Origin: Acidobacteriota bacterium
Lineage (GTDB): Bacteria; Acidobacteriota; Terriglobia; Acidiferrales; UBA7541
NCBI GenBank assembly: GCA_003225295.1
Contig: QHYZ01000049.1
Span: forward strand, 78,721 to 142,720
Reading direction: 5' to 3'
Length of the DNA: 64,000 nucleotides
Positions 17,848-26,795 of this stretch are shown piece by piece (position 1 is the stretch's first letter; every line of letters begins with the position of its first letter). Under the pieces are notes generated by a model. That model was not told where the DNA came from, ran no database searches, and was given only the letters and a program-made list of their open reading frames with translations. Both the position numbers and the translations under genes were made by a program.

Positions 17848-18144
17848 CATGGTGCTGGAGAGTCCCAGGTGTCATTCTGAGGCTGGCGACAAGGATGCCC
17901 CGATCGAAGATTCCGGCCGCTGCCATTAAACCGTACATTCCCCATCGCCACCGTGGAGGAACAATCACGATGAGCGCTCGCCCCGGCAGTTGGCTTTCCG
18001 GGCAGGCGGTTGCCGCCATAGTGGATACCACCAGCCCTGAATAGCAAGGGGCTTTAGTCCATGCCGGTCTGTTCTCTAACTTTTTTGCCCATGTGGCAGC
18101 GCCCCGGCCCTCTCTGCGAATTTCTCGGTGTAGGGACGCAACAG
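17848..18144. other. intergenic stretch, no gene supported
   Basis: This is a 297-base gap between a plus-strand and a minus-strand gene. It contains only short open frames without family character and a GC-rich stretch around 18030-18060 (AGCAAGGGGCTTTAG) that may form a weak hairpin. I see no convincing terminator, RNA or coding gene. Confidence 0.4.
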
Positions 18145-18714
18145 TTAAGCCAGGAATTTCTCGAGCGGCTCCCAATAGTTGGCTTTCCATCCCGCCGCTA
18201 GGTGTTCTCCCTGGCCCTTGGGAAAGCCACCATGGTCAAAAACGAGTTTGGTACCGGAACCCTGCTCCACCAACGCGAACTTGGCAATCGAGTAGACCCC
18301 CGGATCCCAGGTGGCCACGCGCCAGGCTTGGACGATTCGCTCGTTGGGCACAAGTTCGATATGCCGTCCAACGATATGGCCGCCGAAGAGTGCGAACGCG
18401 CCACCTGCCTCACGGCTGATCTGCGTGGGCGCAGCTCCCGGGGGCATGCCGGACTGCATGGCTGCACTGAGCTGCGTCACATTGTTGAACTGTTTCGTGT
18501 CGGTGAGTGCATCATAGACACGTTTGCGGCTGGCTTTGAAAATTGGCTCTTGGTGAATGGATTCCCCCGGACAAGTAACCTCCTCTTCATTTCCTGCCCA
18601 AGCCGTCGTTGAGCTCAGAGCCAGGCCACCAAGCGACATGGTAACTCCAGCCAGCAATTGCCGCCGTGTCGGCGTACTCAGGTTTGCACTACGATTCGTA
18701 CTCTCGCTCATCAT
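18145..18714 (-). CDS. Tat-signal SRPBCC (AHSA1/START-like) protein
   Basis: This protein of about 189 residues has an N-terminal twin-arginine signal (TRRQLLAGVTMSLGGLAL). Its mature domain starts IHQEPIFKASRKRVYDALTDTKQFNNVT and ends WKANYWEPLEKFLA. That is the beginning and end of the SRPBCC helix-grip fold used to bind hydrophobic ligands. Export of this fold is uncommon. Two adjacent ATG codons are possible starts, with GAGG about eight bases before the first. Ligand unknown; a role near the hopanoid cluster would be speculation. Confidence 0.7.
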   Translation of the reverse strand: MMSESTNRSANLSTPTRRQLLAGVTMSLGGLALSSTTAWAGNEEEVTCPGESIHQEPIFKASRKRVYDALTDTKQFNNVTQLSAAMQSGMPPGAAPTQISREAGGAFALFGGHIVGRHIELVPNERIVQAWRVATWDPGVYSIAKFALVEQGSGTKLVFDHGGFPKGQGEHLAAGWKANYWEPLEKFLA

Positions 18715-18936
18715 CGTCCTCGCGAGTTGTGTTTCGCGACCGTCCCGCACAAGACCATCTTGCCAAGTCTTACGTCTCCGGATCGTGCCGCGATACAGGT
18801 CTCAGCTCCTTGGCGCTGGGAATGCTGCAGCCTCCCATCAGGATACCTGGTCAAACAGATAATCTAACTCCTTCAGAATCTGTGCCTAGGAGCCCTGAGC
18901 CACGCAGGGAGCTCCCATCGAGAGCTTCGAGGGGAG

Positions 18937-19929
18937 TCACCCTGCCTTCCGTCCCGCCAGCGGAAACAGCGTCGGCTCGACAGGTGCAGTATCGGCAATA
19001 GCCTCGAGTTGCGGGTAGTGCTGCCGGAGCGGCTCAGGAACCTTTACTTTCGATCCTTTCAGGATGCTGATGAGCTGCAGGGCGTTGACAACGGACTTTC
19101 CTTGAAAGTGATTGTTGGTGACCACAAACGTCTCGCGGGCCCGTTCGGCGATTTTGCGCACCCGCGTGATCCAGGGAGCCAACTCTGCGGCGGAGTAAAG
19201 ATAGTTGTAACGCTCGTGAGCGGGAATCGTCGCGTCATCAGTGAACCAGGTGTCGTAGCGGCGGCCGTGAAGCCGCACGTACCCGACGGCCGCGGTGGCT
19301 TGAGCGGAGGGCGCAATCGATCGCCCGATGATGGGTTGGTCGATGTTGCAAAAACTGACGCCGCTGGCATGCAGCAAATCCCACGTTTCAGGAGAATCCC
19401 ACGAAGCGTGGCGAACTTCGACGACCAGAGGATAGTCGGCGAAGCGCCTGAGAACCGCCGAGAGATACGCCACGGCCTCCCCAGTGCGATGAAACGAAAA
19501 AGGGAATTGCAGCAGAACTGCCCCAAGCTTGTTGGCCGCGCGAAGCACGTCAAAGCCCGCGCGAACGGCGCGCTCGTCTGCCGCGCTGGCGCCCGAAATT
19601 GTAGGTCTGATGTCATGCGTGAAACGTTGCCACAGCTTGGCGGTGAAAACAAACCCCGGATTCGCCGCCACGCGATCGACCCATTGCGCCGCGTAGTCCG
19701 GACGCAGCGGCTGGTAAAACGAAGTGTTGATCTCGATGGTGTCAAAGAATTCCGCGAGATAGGTCGCCTGGTGGAATCCTTTGGCACGGCGAGAAGGATA
19801 AACGTACCCAGCCCAGTCGGGATATGACCAGCCCGCGGGGCCTACGCGGAGGATACCGATCGGCGCCGCATTGGCCGACGATGTGGTTTCGTTGAACCGA
19901 GGCTTAGTTTGTGAATTGCGCCGCGCCAT
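18937..19929 (-). CDS. DUF72-family TIM-barrel-like protein
   Basis: The protein has about 330 residues and the DUF72 (YecE-like) hallmarks: RVGPAGWSYPDWAGYVYP near the start, YLAEFFDTIEINTSFYQPLR, FVFTAKLWQRFTHD, LGAVLLQFPFSFH, PLVVEVRHASW, YVRLHGR and a C-terminal TNNHFQGKSVVNA. The biochemical function of the family is not established. A start nine codons upstream (19956) is possible. The 186 bases between it and the SRPBCC gene show no other feature. Confidence 0.82.
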   Translation of the reverse strand: MARRNSQTKPRFNETTSSANAAPIGILRVGPAGWSYPDWAGYVYPSRRAKGFHQATYLAEFFDTIEINTSFYQPLRPDYAAQWVDRVAANPGFVFTAKLWQRFTHDIRPTISGASAADERAVRAGFDVLRAANKLGAVLLQFPFSFHRTGEAVAYLSAVLRRFADYPLVVEVRHASWDSPETWDLLHASGVSFCNIDQPIIGRSIAPSAQATAAVGYVRLHGRRYDTWFTDDATIPAHERYNYLYSAAELAPWITRVRKIAERARETFVVTNNHFQGKSVVNALQLISILKGSKVKVPEPLRQHYPQLEAIADTAPVEPTLFPLAGRKAG

Positions 19930-20118
19930 GAAGTGGCGCAGGTGGTTTGCGCCCACAGCAGAGTAGAGGGAGGGAGGAGAAGTGTCAACGCATGCGAGGT
20001 CAAAACCTTGGTCGTCGTTGCCCCCGGCGTCTCGGGCTGCTATGCTTTTCGGCGATGCGGTGCAATCAGGCGAACCTTGTCTCCCTCCCCTTTCTCAGCT
20101 TTTCCTACAGGTGCACAC

Positions 20119-20472
20119 ATGAAACTCTCCATCAGTTACAAAAATGTCGAGTCGCACAAACCGGTTGAGGCCGAAGTCGAGCGGCACATCAGTAAGCTGG
20201 GAAAACTGTTGCAGAGCTACTCGCCGGATCTCGTGCAATTGCACGGCGCATTTTCAAAGACCCCGCGCACCGACGAGAATTCCTGCTCGCTGAATTTGTC
20301 GTTGCCAACGGGAACGCTGCATGCCACAGGCACCGGGGTAACGGTGCGGGCCAGTTGCAAGAAAGCCTTCAGCGAACTTGAAGGGCAAGTCAAAAAACAC
20401 CAGGCCAGGCTGCGCAAAGACTACGAATGGAAACGCAAGCGCCCTCTCCCACGCGCCGAAGCTCTTTCCTGA
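20119..20472 (+). CDS. ribosome hibernation-promoting factor/RaiA-like protein (short form)
   Basis: This 117-residue protein begins MKLSISYKNVESHKPVEAEVERHISKLGKLL. It has the beta-alpha-beta-beta-beta-alpha pattern of the sigma-54 modulation/HPF family, which binds the decoding region of idle ribosomes. It lacks the C-terminal dimerisation domain of long HPF, so it is the short type. The central ATG at 20119 fits the family start better than the open frame from 19933, which lies in non-family sequence. It is the last core-like gene before the tRNA-Lys fragment at 20603. Confidence 0.8.
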   Translation: MKLSISYKNVESHKPVEAEVERHISKLGKLLQSYSPDLVQLHGAFSKTPRTDENSCSLNLSLPTGTLHATGTGVTVRASCKKAFSELEGQVKKHQARLRKDYEWKRKRPLPRAEALS

Positions 20473-20602
20473 ATCTGCGCCAGCACGCCCAGGTGGTTGC
20501 CCGCCGCCCGGCAGCCCATCCTCAGGAACTACTCTCGCGCTGGCACGGCGATGCGGTCGCGTGACGGTTGCGAGCACGCCACAACAAGAAATTCTAGCCG
20601 TT

Positions 20603-20641
20603 GGGGCGTAGCTCAGTGATCGAGCATCGGCCTTTTAAGCC
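20603..20641 (+). pseudogene. 5' half of a tRNA-Lys gene (left-end island scar)
   Basis: Thirty-six of 39 bases match 59674-59712 of the intact tRNA-Lys(TTT), covering acceptor 5' strand, D arm, anticodon stem and the CTTTTAA loop. The match stops at the end of the 3' anticodon stem. The variable, T-arm and acceptor 3' parts are missing, so no tRNA can form. Both copies are on the plus strand. This is what remains at one edge when DNA inserts into a tRNA gene. Confidence 0.8.
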
Positions 20642-21076
20642 CCCCAGCGTCCTGTCCTGATCGGCCGTGATGTGTCAACTCATGCCATGTCAAAGAGATG
20701 GAGAAAATCGTTGCTGCCCCGGCGCGTCCGTTGAACCTAGCAAGCCAAGTGACACCAGAACTGACACAGCCCTGTCAAATTCTCTGCAGCAACATGGCCA
20801 CGCCGGGAAGGTCAGCATGCGGAGACCAGGCGTGGGAGCGTAATGAAAAAATAAGAAGAAATGTTTGTCGTGGTGATAGTGTCAAGCTCCGCGGATCGCG
20901 GGTTGGGCAGGCCCTTTGGAGGCGTGAATATCTCATCCAGCTAAAAGAGATTTAATACTGTTTTCAGGAATATGACTTTGGTAGTGACATAGTCTCATCA
21001 CCAGGATCGACCCGATTTGTGCCACCACCTGGGAACAAGTTGAGGCCATTGCAAAGCGCCCCAGGAAGGGGAAAGC
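20642..21076. other. intergenic region inside the left island edge
   Basis: This 435-base stretch holds no gene I can support; the short open frame at 20698-20955 has no family character. It contains a 28-bp regulatory element at 20940-20967 and the GGAAGGGGA ribosome site of the next gene. Confidence 0.5.
20940..20967 (+). promoter_or_regulatory. triple-hexamer operator, site 1
   Basis: Three hexamers, GCTAAA, TTTAAT and TTTCAG, are each separated by exactly five bases (11-bp period). The element lies 110 bases before the ATG of the first MmgE/PrpD gene. About 50 bases here match the region upstream of the second MmgE/PrpD gene. Probably a response-regulator site. Confidence 0.6.
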
Positions 21077-22600
21077 ATGAAAGAGGAGCGAAGGAAGTAC
21101 CGGCCGGCAGAGAGCGGCGGCGCAATTCTTTCCCGGCGCGGCTTGTTCGAACTTGCGGGCCTGGCTGTTGCCACCGCTGCGATTCCGCCTGGGGCGGTGA
21201 TGGCCAAACCTTCTCCCAGCGGTGATTCGAATGGGCAAGGTGTGAGCCCGGTCATGGACAAGCTCAGCAGATACATGAGCGAAGCCAGCGGCCGCGCGCT
21301 GCCCGATGAGGTCACCGAGAAAACGAAGCAGCACATCCTGGACACTCTGGCGGCGATGATTTCGGGTTCGCAGCTGACACCCGGGCGCGCGGCGCTCGAA
21401 TTCGCTGGCGCCTATGGTGGAAAAGAGGTCGCGACCGTAGTTGCCTCGAAAATTGTATGCGGCCCGATCGAGGCGGCACTGACCAATGGAGTGTTGGCCC
21501 ACGCCGACGAAACCGACGATTCGCACGCCCCGTCGCAATCGCATCCTGGTTGCGCGGTAGTGCCTGCTGCGCTTGCGGCTGGAGAGCGGTTTGGCATCCA
21601 CGGGACACACTTCCTGCGCGCCGTGGCGCTGGGCTACGACGTTGGACCGCGTTTCACGATGACCCTGGGCGGGCAGCAATTTGAAGCGGAGAGTCACTGG
21701 AGCACGCATAGCATCTCCCCACTTTTCGGCGCGGCGGCAGCCGCCGGCTGCGCGGCGGGCTTGAGCGTGAAACAGATGCGATTCCTACTGGGATATACGG
21801 CCCATCAATCGTCCGGCCTTGGCGCATGGAACCGCGACACCGACCACATCCAGAAGGCATTCCACTTTGGCGGAATGACGGCGCGCAGCGGGGTCACATC
21901 TGCCTTGATCGTCCAAGCCGGATGGACCGGCGTTGAGGACATTTTCTCGGGAAGAGATAATTTCTTTCAGGCATACAACCCTCATGCTAATCCCCCCGGA
22001 CTGACCGAACAACTTGGCGAACGTTTTGAAATCATGCGCACGAATATCAAAAAATGGCCCGTGGGTTCGCCGATCCAGGCGGCTCTAGATGCCCTGGAGA
22101 TCCTGCGAAAGCAGCGTCCCTTCAATGCGAATGAAGTGCAGCAGGTCTCCGTGCGGCTGGCGACAGATGAGGCGGCGATCGTGAACAACCGCGAGATCCC
22201 GGACATTTGCCTGCAGCACATGATGGCGGTGATGGTGATGGACAAGACGGTCACGTTCAGTTCGGCACATGACAAAGCGCGCCTGAAGGATCCGGCGACG
22301 CTCCGGGAACGGGAAAAGGTGAAATTGATTGCGGATGAGCAGTTAGAACGCCTCATGCCTTTGCGCGTGGCGATCGTGGAGGTCCAACTGACGGAGGGAG
22401 GGCACCTCACACAGCGGGTTGATAGTGTTCGGGGCACTCCCAACAACCCCATGACCGGTGAGGAGATTGTTGCTAAATCTCGTGATTTGATAGCGCCGAT
22501 CCTCGGACCGGCCCAGTGCGCCAACCTCATGGACAGAGTGCTAAACCTGGAACGAGTAAAAGATATCCGGGAACTGCGGCCCTTACTGCAGCGAGCCTGA
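21077..22600 (+). CDS. Tat-signal MmgE/PrpD-family protein 1
   Basis: This 507-residue protein has a twin-arginine signal at about residues 19-45 (SRRGLFELAGLAVATAAIPP, then AVMAK as a likely cleavage site). A full MmgE/PrpD domain follows with the family block HADETDDSHAPSQSHPG and an all-helical N-half ending GWTGVEDIFSG. The family includes 2-methylcitrate dehydratase, cis-aconitate decarboxylase and iminodisuccinate epimerase, all acting on di- or tricarboxylates and normally cytosolic. It sits 32 bases before D-tartrate dehydratase and is closely similar to the copy at 23982. A tartrate-related epimerase or dehydratase is plausible but unproven. Start supported by GGAAGGGGA upstream. Confidence 0.85.
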   Translation: MKEERRKYRPAESGGAILSRRGLFELAGLAVATAAIPPGAVMAKPSPSGDSNGQGVSPVMDKLSRYMSEASGRALPDEVTEKTKQHILDTLAAMISGSQLTPGRAALEFAGAYGGKEVATVVASKIVCGPIEAALTNGVLAHADETDDSHAPSQSHPGCAVVPAALAAGERFGIHGTHFLRAVALGYDVGPRFTMTLGGQQFEAESHWSTHSISPLFGAAAAAGCAAGLSVKQMRFLLGYTAHQSSGLGAWNRDTDHIQKAFHFGGMTARSGVTSALIVQAGWTGVEDIFSGRDNFFQAYNPHANPPGLTEQLGERFEIMRTNIKKWPVGSPIQAALDALEILRKQRPFNANEVQQVSVRLATDEAAIVNNREIPDICLQHMMAVMVMDKTVTFSSAHDKARLKDPATLREREKVKLIADEQLERLMPLRVAIVEVQLTEGGHLTQRVDSVRGTPNNPMTGEEIVAKSRDLIAPILGPAQCANLMDRVLNLERVKDIRELRPLLQRA

Positions 22601-22632
22601 GCAAAATAGATTTTCGTCGGAAAGGCGGAGTG

Positions 22633-23802
22633 GTGAGGATTGTAGATATCCGCGAGACCGTAGTGCCCATCAAATCGGGAATTCGAAACGCCTATATTGA
22701 TTTCAGCCAAATGACCGTAAGTGTCCTTGCGCTGGTTACGGATGTGGTACGCCAGGACAAGCCCGTGGTCGGTTTCGGATTCAATTCGAACGGCAGATAC
22801 GCGCCAAGCGGACTGCTGCGCGATCGCTTTGTTCCGCGGCTCAAGTCCGCGGACCCTGAAACGTTAGTCGACGAAAGCGGCGAAAATCTGGATCCGATGC
22901 GAATCTGGGACGTGGTCATGCGGAATGAAAAACCTGGCGGACACGGCGAAAGATCGGTGGCCGTGGGTGTGCTGGATATGGCGGTGTGGGATGCGGTGGC
23001 GAAGATCGCCGGGGTGCCGCTTTTCCGGTTACTCGCAGACCGTTTTCGGGGAGGAGTCTTCGACGACAAAGTATTCGTTTATGCGGCGGGCGGTTACTAC
23101 TATCCGGAGAAAGACTTATCTGCGCTACAGAATGAGATGCGCGGGTATCTCGATCTTGGATACTCCGTGGTGAAGATGAAGATCGGTGGAGCGCCGCTTT
23201 CGGAAGACTTGCGGCGAATAGAGGCGGTACTAAAAATCCTGAAGAGTTCCGACCAGTTGGCGGTGGATGCAAACGGCCGCTTTGATTTGGAGAATGCCAT
23301 TGCCTATGCTCGCGCACTTGCCCCCTACCGGCTGCGTTGGTTTGAGGAGCCAGGCGACCCGCTGGACTTTGAACTGCAAGCTAGGGTCGTGAATCATTAT
23401 GCGGGAGCAATGGCCACGGGCGAAAATCTGTTCTCTATGCAGGATGCGCGAAATCTGATTCGCTACGCGCAAGTGCGGCCGGATCGCGACATCTTGCAGT
23501 TCGATTGCGCTTTGAGCTACGGCCTGGTCGAATACCTTCGAATTCTGGGCATGCTGAAGGACTACGGGTGGTCGCCAATCCGCTGCATTCCGCACGGAGG
23601 GCACCAGATGTCGTTGAACATCGCAGCGGGTCTGGGGTTGGGGGGCAACGAATCCTATCCAGGAGTTTTTCAGCCGTTCGGTGGATTTGCTGATGGGATA
23701 CCGGTCAAGGACGGCTACGTCAAGCTGCCGGAGATTCCGGGCATCGGTTTTGAGGCGAAGGGAGAATTGTTCCTGGTTATGAAGGCGCTGACGGAAAACT
23801 AG
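22633..23802 (+). CDS. tarD: D(-)-tartrate dehydratase
   Basis: This 389-residue enolase-superfamily enzyme closely follows the characterised Bradyrhizobium TarD as I recall it (IRNAYIDF, GFGFNSNGRY, NEKPGGHGERSVAVG, AAGGYYYP, QFDCALSYGL, CIPHGGHQMSLN). It dehydrates D-tartrate to oxaloacetate in the cytosol. Expected catalytic and metal residues are present: KMK with Lys183, Asp212 (VDANG), Glu238, Glu264 (TGEN), Asp291 and His321. The GTG at 22633 is preferred; AAAGG lies eight bases upstream and the length equals the reference protein. The longer frame from 22516 overlaps the previous gene. It sits between two MmgE/PrpD genes and is the clearest functional anchor of the island. Confidence 0.92.
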   Translation: MRIVDIRETVVPIKSGIRNAYIDFSQMTVSVLALVTDVVRQDKPVVGFGFNSNGRYAPSGLLRDRFVPRLKSADPETLVDESGENLDPMRIWDVVMRNEKPGGHGERSVAVGVLDMAVWDAVAKIAGVPLFRLLADRFRGGVFDDKVFVYAAGGYYYPEKDLSALQNEMRGYLDLGYSVVKMKIGGAPLSEDLRRIEAVLKILKSSDQLAVDANGRFDLENAIAYARALAPYRLRWFEEPGDPLDFELQARVVNHYAGAMATGENLFSMQDARNLIRYAQVRPDRDILQFDCALSYGLVEYLRILGMLKDYGWSPIRCIPHGGHQMSLNIAAGLGLGGNESYPGVFQPFGGFADGIPVKDGYVKLPEIPGIGFEAKGELFLVMKALTEN

Positions 23803-23842
23803 CTGAATGTGCATGCGATTGGAACGAAACGTGTTCCCCGCA

Positions 23843-23870
23843 GCTAAAAAAGAATTAATACTGTTTTCAG
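23843..23870 (+). promoter_or_regulatory. triple-hexamer operator, site 2
   Basis: Hexamers GCTAAA, ATTAAT and TTTCAG are at exact 11-bp spacing, 112 bases before the second MmgE/PrpD start. Nineteen of 20 bases around the last two hexamers match site 1 (23851-23871 versus 20948-20968). The remaining flank (TAAAA run, TGACAT) is conserved too. Confidence 0.62.
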
Positions 23871-23981
23871 GTATTCGATTCGGTTAATGACATACCTTCA
23901 ATGCGCGGTCGAATCCGTTGTGCTCCCGCACTCCTTAGCAAATTCACTCTAGCGCAAGGTGCCCGGAGGGGAAGAACACGC

Positions 23982-25523
23982 ATGGGACATAGCGGACGCA
24001 CAGATGAACCGGCAGGGAGTGGCGGGGCAGTTTTGACCCGGCGGGACCTGCTTGAACTCGCCGGCTTGGCGTTCGCAACAACGGCCATCCCGCCTGTGGC
24101 AGCGTTCGCTGAGGCAGTCGGCAGCCAGGATGAGGCGGCGCTAGGGGTGAGTCCAGTCATGGACAAGCTCAGCAGGTATATGAGCGAAGCGTGTGAGCGT
24201 GGGCTACCTGACGAAGTGGTGGAAAAAGCGAAACATCACATTGTGGATACGCTGGCTGCGATGATTTCCGGCTCGGAGATTCGTCCGGGACACGCAGCGA
24301 TAGAATTTGTGCGCGCCTATGGTGGTAAAGAGGTTGCGACGGTAGTCGCTTCAAACATCGTGTGCGGTCCCATCGAAGCGGCGCTGGCCAATGGAGTGCT
24401 GGCTCACGCTGACGAGACTGACGATTCGCACGGTCCGTCCCGCTCGCATCCCGGTGTCTCCGTGGTTCCCGCGGCATTGGCTGCCGGCGAGCAGTTTGGA
24501 ATTTCCGGGAAACACTTCTTGCGCGCCGTGACGCTTGGTTATGATGTCGGGACGCGGGTAACGATGAGCATGGGTGGGCCCGGTTACCAGGTGGCTACCC
24601 ACCGGAGCACTCACGGCACGGTGGCTGCTTTTGGCGCTGGCGCGGCCGCTGGCTGCGCCGCAGGTCTGGGGGCCCAGCAGATGCGTTTGCTGCTGGATTA
24701 CAGCGCTCAACAAACATCGGGAATGGGAGCCTGGAGCCGCGACACGGAGCACATGGAGAAGGCTTTCCTATTTGGGGGAAAACCCGCAGCCGGCGGAGTC
24801 ACTGCCGCGATGCTGATCCGCTCAGGTTGGACAGGTGTTGACGACATTTTTTCCGGCCCTGACAATTTTTTTCAGGCCCTGGCGCCCAGGGAAAATGGCG
24901 TCGTCAAGGCCGATCCGACGCAACTCGTCGAAAAGCTCGGGGAACGCTACGAGATCACGCGGACGAACATCAAGAAATGGACGGTGGGTTCACCAATTCA
25001 AGCTCCGCTCGATGCGCTTGCCGGTTTCTTCAATCGGCGCTCGTTTACCGCCGACGATGTACAGAAGGTGGTAGTGCGAATCGCCAGCGACGAAGCCAAC
25101 ACGGTGAGTAATCGCGACATGCCGGACATCTGCATGCAGCACATGATTGCGTTGATGTTGCTGGACAAGACCGCGACGTTCCGATCGGCTCACGACAAAG
25201 CGCGCATGAAAGATCCTGACGTGCTAAGGCAGCGCGCCAAAGTGCAGGTGGTTGCCGACCCACGGATCGACGCCCGCCGTCCGAGACGCGAAGCCATCGT
25301 GGAAGTGACGCTCGCCGACGGCACACAGATGAGCGAGTGGGTCCGAGACGTACGCGGGACAGCCGAGAATCCGATGCCGCGCGAGGAGGTCGTTCGGAAG
25401 GCCCGTGACCTTATCGCGCCGGTGCTGGGAGGCGCAACTTGCGCGACCCTGATCGACAAGCTGTTGGCTCTCGAGAACGTGAAGGATATCCGCGAACTTC
25501 GCCCTGTGCTTCAGCGAAGCTAA
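23982..25523 (+). CDS. Tat-signal MmgE/PrpD-family protein 2
   Basis: This 513-residue paralogue of the protein at 21077 is alignable over its whole length. It has a clear Tat signal (TRRDLLELAGLAFATTAIPP, then AAFAE) and the same HADETDDSHGPSRSHPG block. The sequences after the signal are strongly conserved (MDKLSRYMSEA, TLAAMISGS, YGGKEVATVVAS). The ATG at 23982 follows GGAGGGG and replaces an open frame from 23901 without family character. Two secreted paralogues flanking tarD suggest duplication, with the promoter element copied too. Function as for copy 1: probably an isomerase or dehydratase for a hydroxy-dicarboxylate. Confidence 0.85.
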   Translation: MGHSGRTDEPAGSGGAVLTRRDLLELAGLAFATTAIPPVAAFAEAVGSQDEAALGVSPVMDKLSRYMSEACERGLPDEVVEKAKHHIVDTLAAMISGSEIRPGHAAIEFVRAYGGKEVATVVASNIVCGPIEAALANGVLAHADETDDSHGPSRSHPGVSVVPAALAAGEQFGISGKHFLRAVTLGYDVGTRVTMSMGGPGYQVATHRSTHGTVAAFGAGAAAGCAAGLGAQQMRLLLDYSAQQTSGMGAWSRDTEHMEKAFLFGGKPAAGGVTAAMLIRSGWTGVDDIFSGPDNFFQALAPRENGVVKADPTQLVEKLGERYEITRTNIKKWTVGSPIQAPLDALAGFFNRRSFTADDVQKVVVRIASDEANTVSNRDMPDICMQHMIALMLLDKTATFRSAHDKARMKDPDVLRQRAKVQVVADPRIDARRPRREAIVEVTLADGTQMSEWVRDVRGTAENPMPREEVVRKARDLIAPVLGGATCATLIDKLLALENVKDIRELRPVLQRS

Positions 25524-25602
25524 AGGGCCGGCTTATTCGCGGCCGCAAAGCTTCAGCCCGTGCAAAGCAAATGCAGGGAAAGTTCAGTCGAGGAGCAAAA
25601 GA

Positions 25603-26712
25603 ATGAAAAGGCACACGGCAATTTTCCTGGCTTTGTGTGTGGTCTTGATTCCGGCAGCGAGGTGCCAGACCAGCGCGCCACTGAAAGAGATCCAGAGCAT
25701 CCCATTGCCGAATGTTGAGGGCTATTTCGACCACATGGCGGTGGACATCAAAGGCCAGCGCCTGTTCGTTCCAGGAGAGCACCAGAGGACCATTGAAGTT
25801 GTGGACCTGCGCGCCGGCAAGGTGATCCATACGATCACAGGTTTTGGAGGAGATCCCCGCAAGACCATCTATCTCCCTGAGACCAACGAAATCTGGGTGG
25901 ACGACGGAGATGCCACGTGCAAAGCATTTAGCGGGGATACTTACGAGCTGGTCAAGAACATCCCGTTGACCGGACATGAACTGGACAAAGATTCGAGAAG
26001 AGTGCCAGATAACGGCGTTTATGATCCGGCCAGCCATCTATTTTACTTGGGTGACCGGGCCGATGGCCTCAAGAAAGAGGGTGCTAAAGGTTCGATCGAA
26101 ATCGTGGACCTGAAGAACGGCAAGCTCGCGGGAAGCATCGAGGTCGACGGGCTGAATCCGGCGGGGCTGGTGCTGGATCCAGCGTCGCCAAGAATGTTTG
26201 TAGTGATGGGTGACACCAGCCAGGTAGTGGTCATTGATCGAGAAAAACGCAAAGTGATCGCCATGTGGCCTATCACCGGGGGGCCGGAGCCCCATGCTGT
26301 GGACGTCGATGCGGCCCACCACCGGCTGTTTATCGGCAGCCGCGTGAAACGGTCACATATCTATAAGCCCGGTAAATTGGTGGTGATGGATTCGGACAGC
26401 GGGAAAGTGATCGATGCGATCGACACAGAAGGTGGTGTGGACGAACTCGTTTTTGACGTGCCAACCAAACGCATCTACTACACCGGAACAACCGGCTTCG
26501 TGGAAGTGTTCAAACAGGTCGACGCGGACCACTACGAACGACTCGGGAGAGCTGCGACCGGACCGATTGCGAAGACCACGCTGCTGGTGCCCGAACTCAA
26601 GCGGTTTTACGCGGCGATCCCGAGGCTGGTTATCCTCGTGCCTCCTATTCCTCAATCAAAGGAGGCAACCATCGAAGAGGCCAAGATACTGGTTTACGAT
26701 GTGGTTCCCTAA
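25603..26712 (+). CDS. secreted YVTN/YncE-type beta-propeller protein 1
   Basis: This 369-residue protein has a signal peptide (AIFLALCVVLIPAARC). The rest is repeated blades with the pattern GxVxxxIxxxGxPxxxxxxP...IWVxxG and VxVIDxxxxKVIAMWPI. Seven blades are likely. The ribosome site is CGAGGAG, eight bases upstream. Propellers of this group act as periplasmic binding or scaffold proteins and have no known catalysis. It follows MmgE/PrpD 2 by 79 bases and precedes a TonB receptor, probably in one operon. Closely related propellers occur at 33198 and 40031. Confidence 0.82.
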   Translation: MKRHTAIFLALCVVLIPAARCQTSAPLKEIQSIPLPNVEGYFDHMAVDIKGQRLFVPGEHQRTIEVVDLRAGKVIHTITGFGGDPRKTIYLPETNEIWVDDGDATCKAFSGDTYELVKNIPLTGHELDKDSRRVPDNGVYDPASHLFYLGDRADGLKKEGAKGSIEIVDLKNGKLAGSIEVDGLNPAGLVLDPASPRMFVVMGDTSQVVVIDREKRKVIAMWPITGGPEPHAVDVDAAHHRLFIGSRVKRSHIYKPGKLVVMDSDSGKVIDAIDTEGGVDELVFDVPTKRIYYTGTTGFVEVFKQVDADHYERLGRAATGPIAKTTLLVPELKRFYAAIPRLVILVPPIPQSKEATIEEAKILVYDVVP

Positions 26713-26795
26713 ACCGTTGACCAGGATTTGGAAAAGCGTCGCCTGCCGGCTGGAGGGAACGCAGGGTAGCGCGGGTCTTAGAACTTACCGGAATC

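Noticed and set aside
20603..20680. Functional second tRNA-Lys gene
   Set aside because: No T arm or 3' acceptor strand can be formed after 20641.
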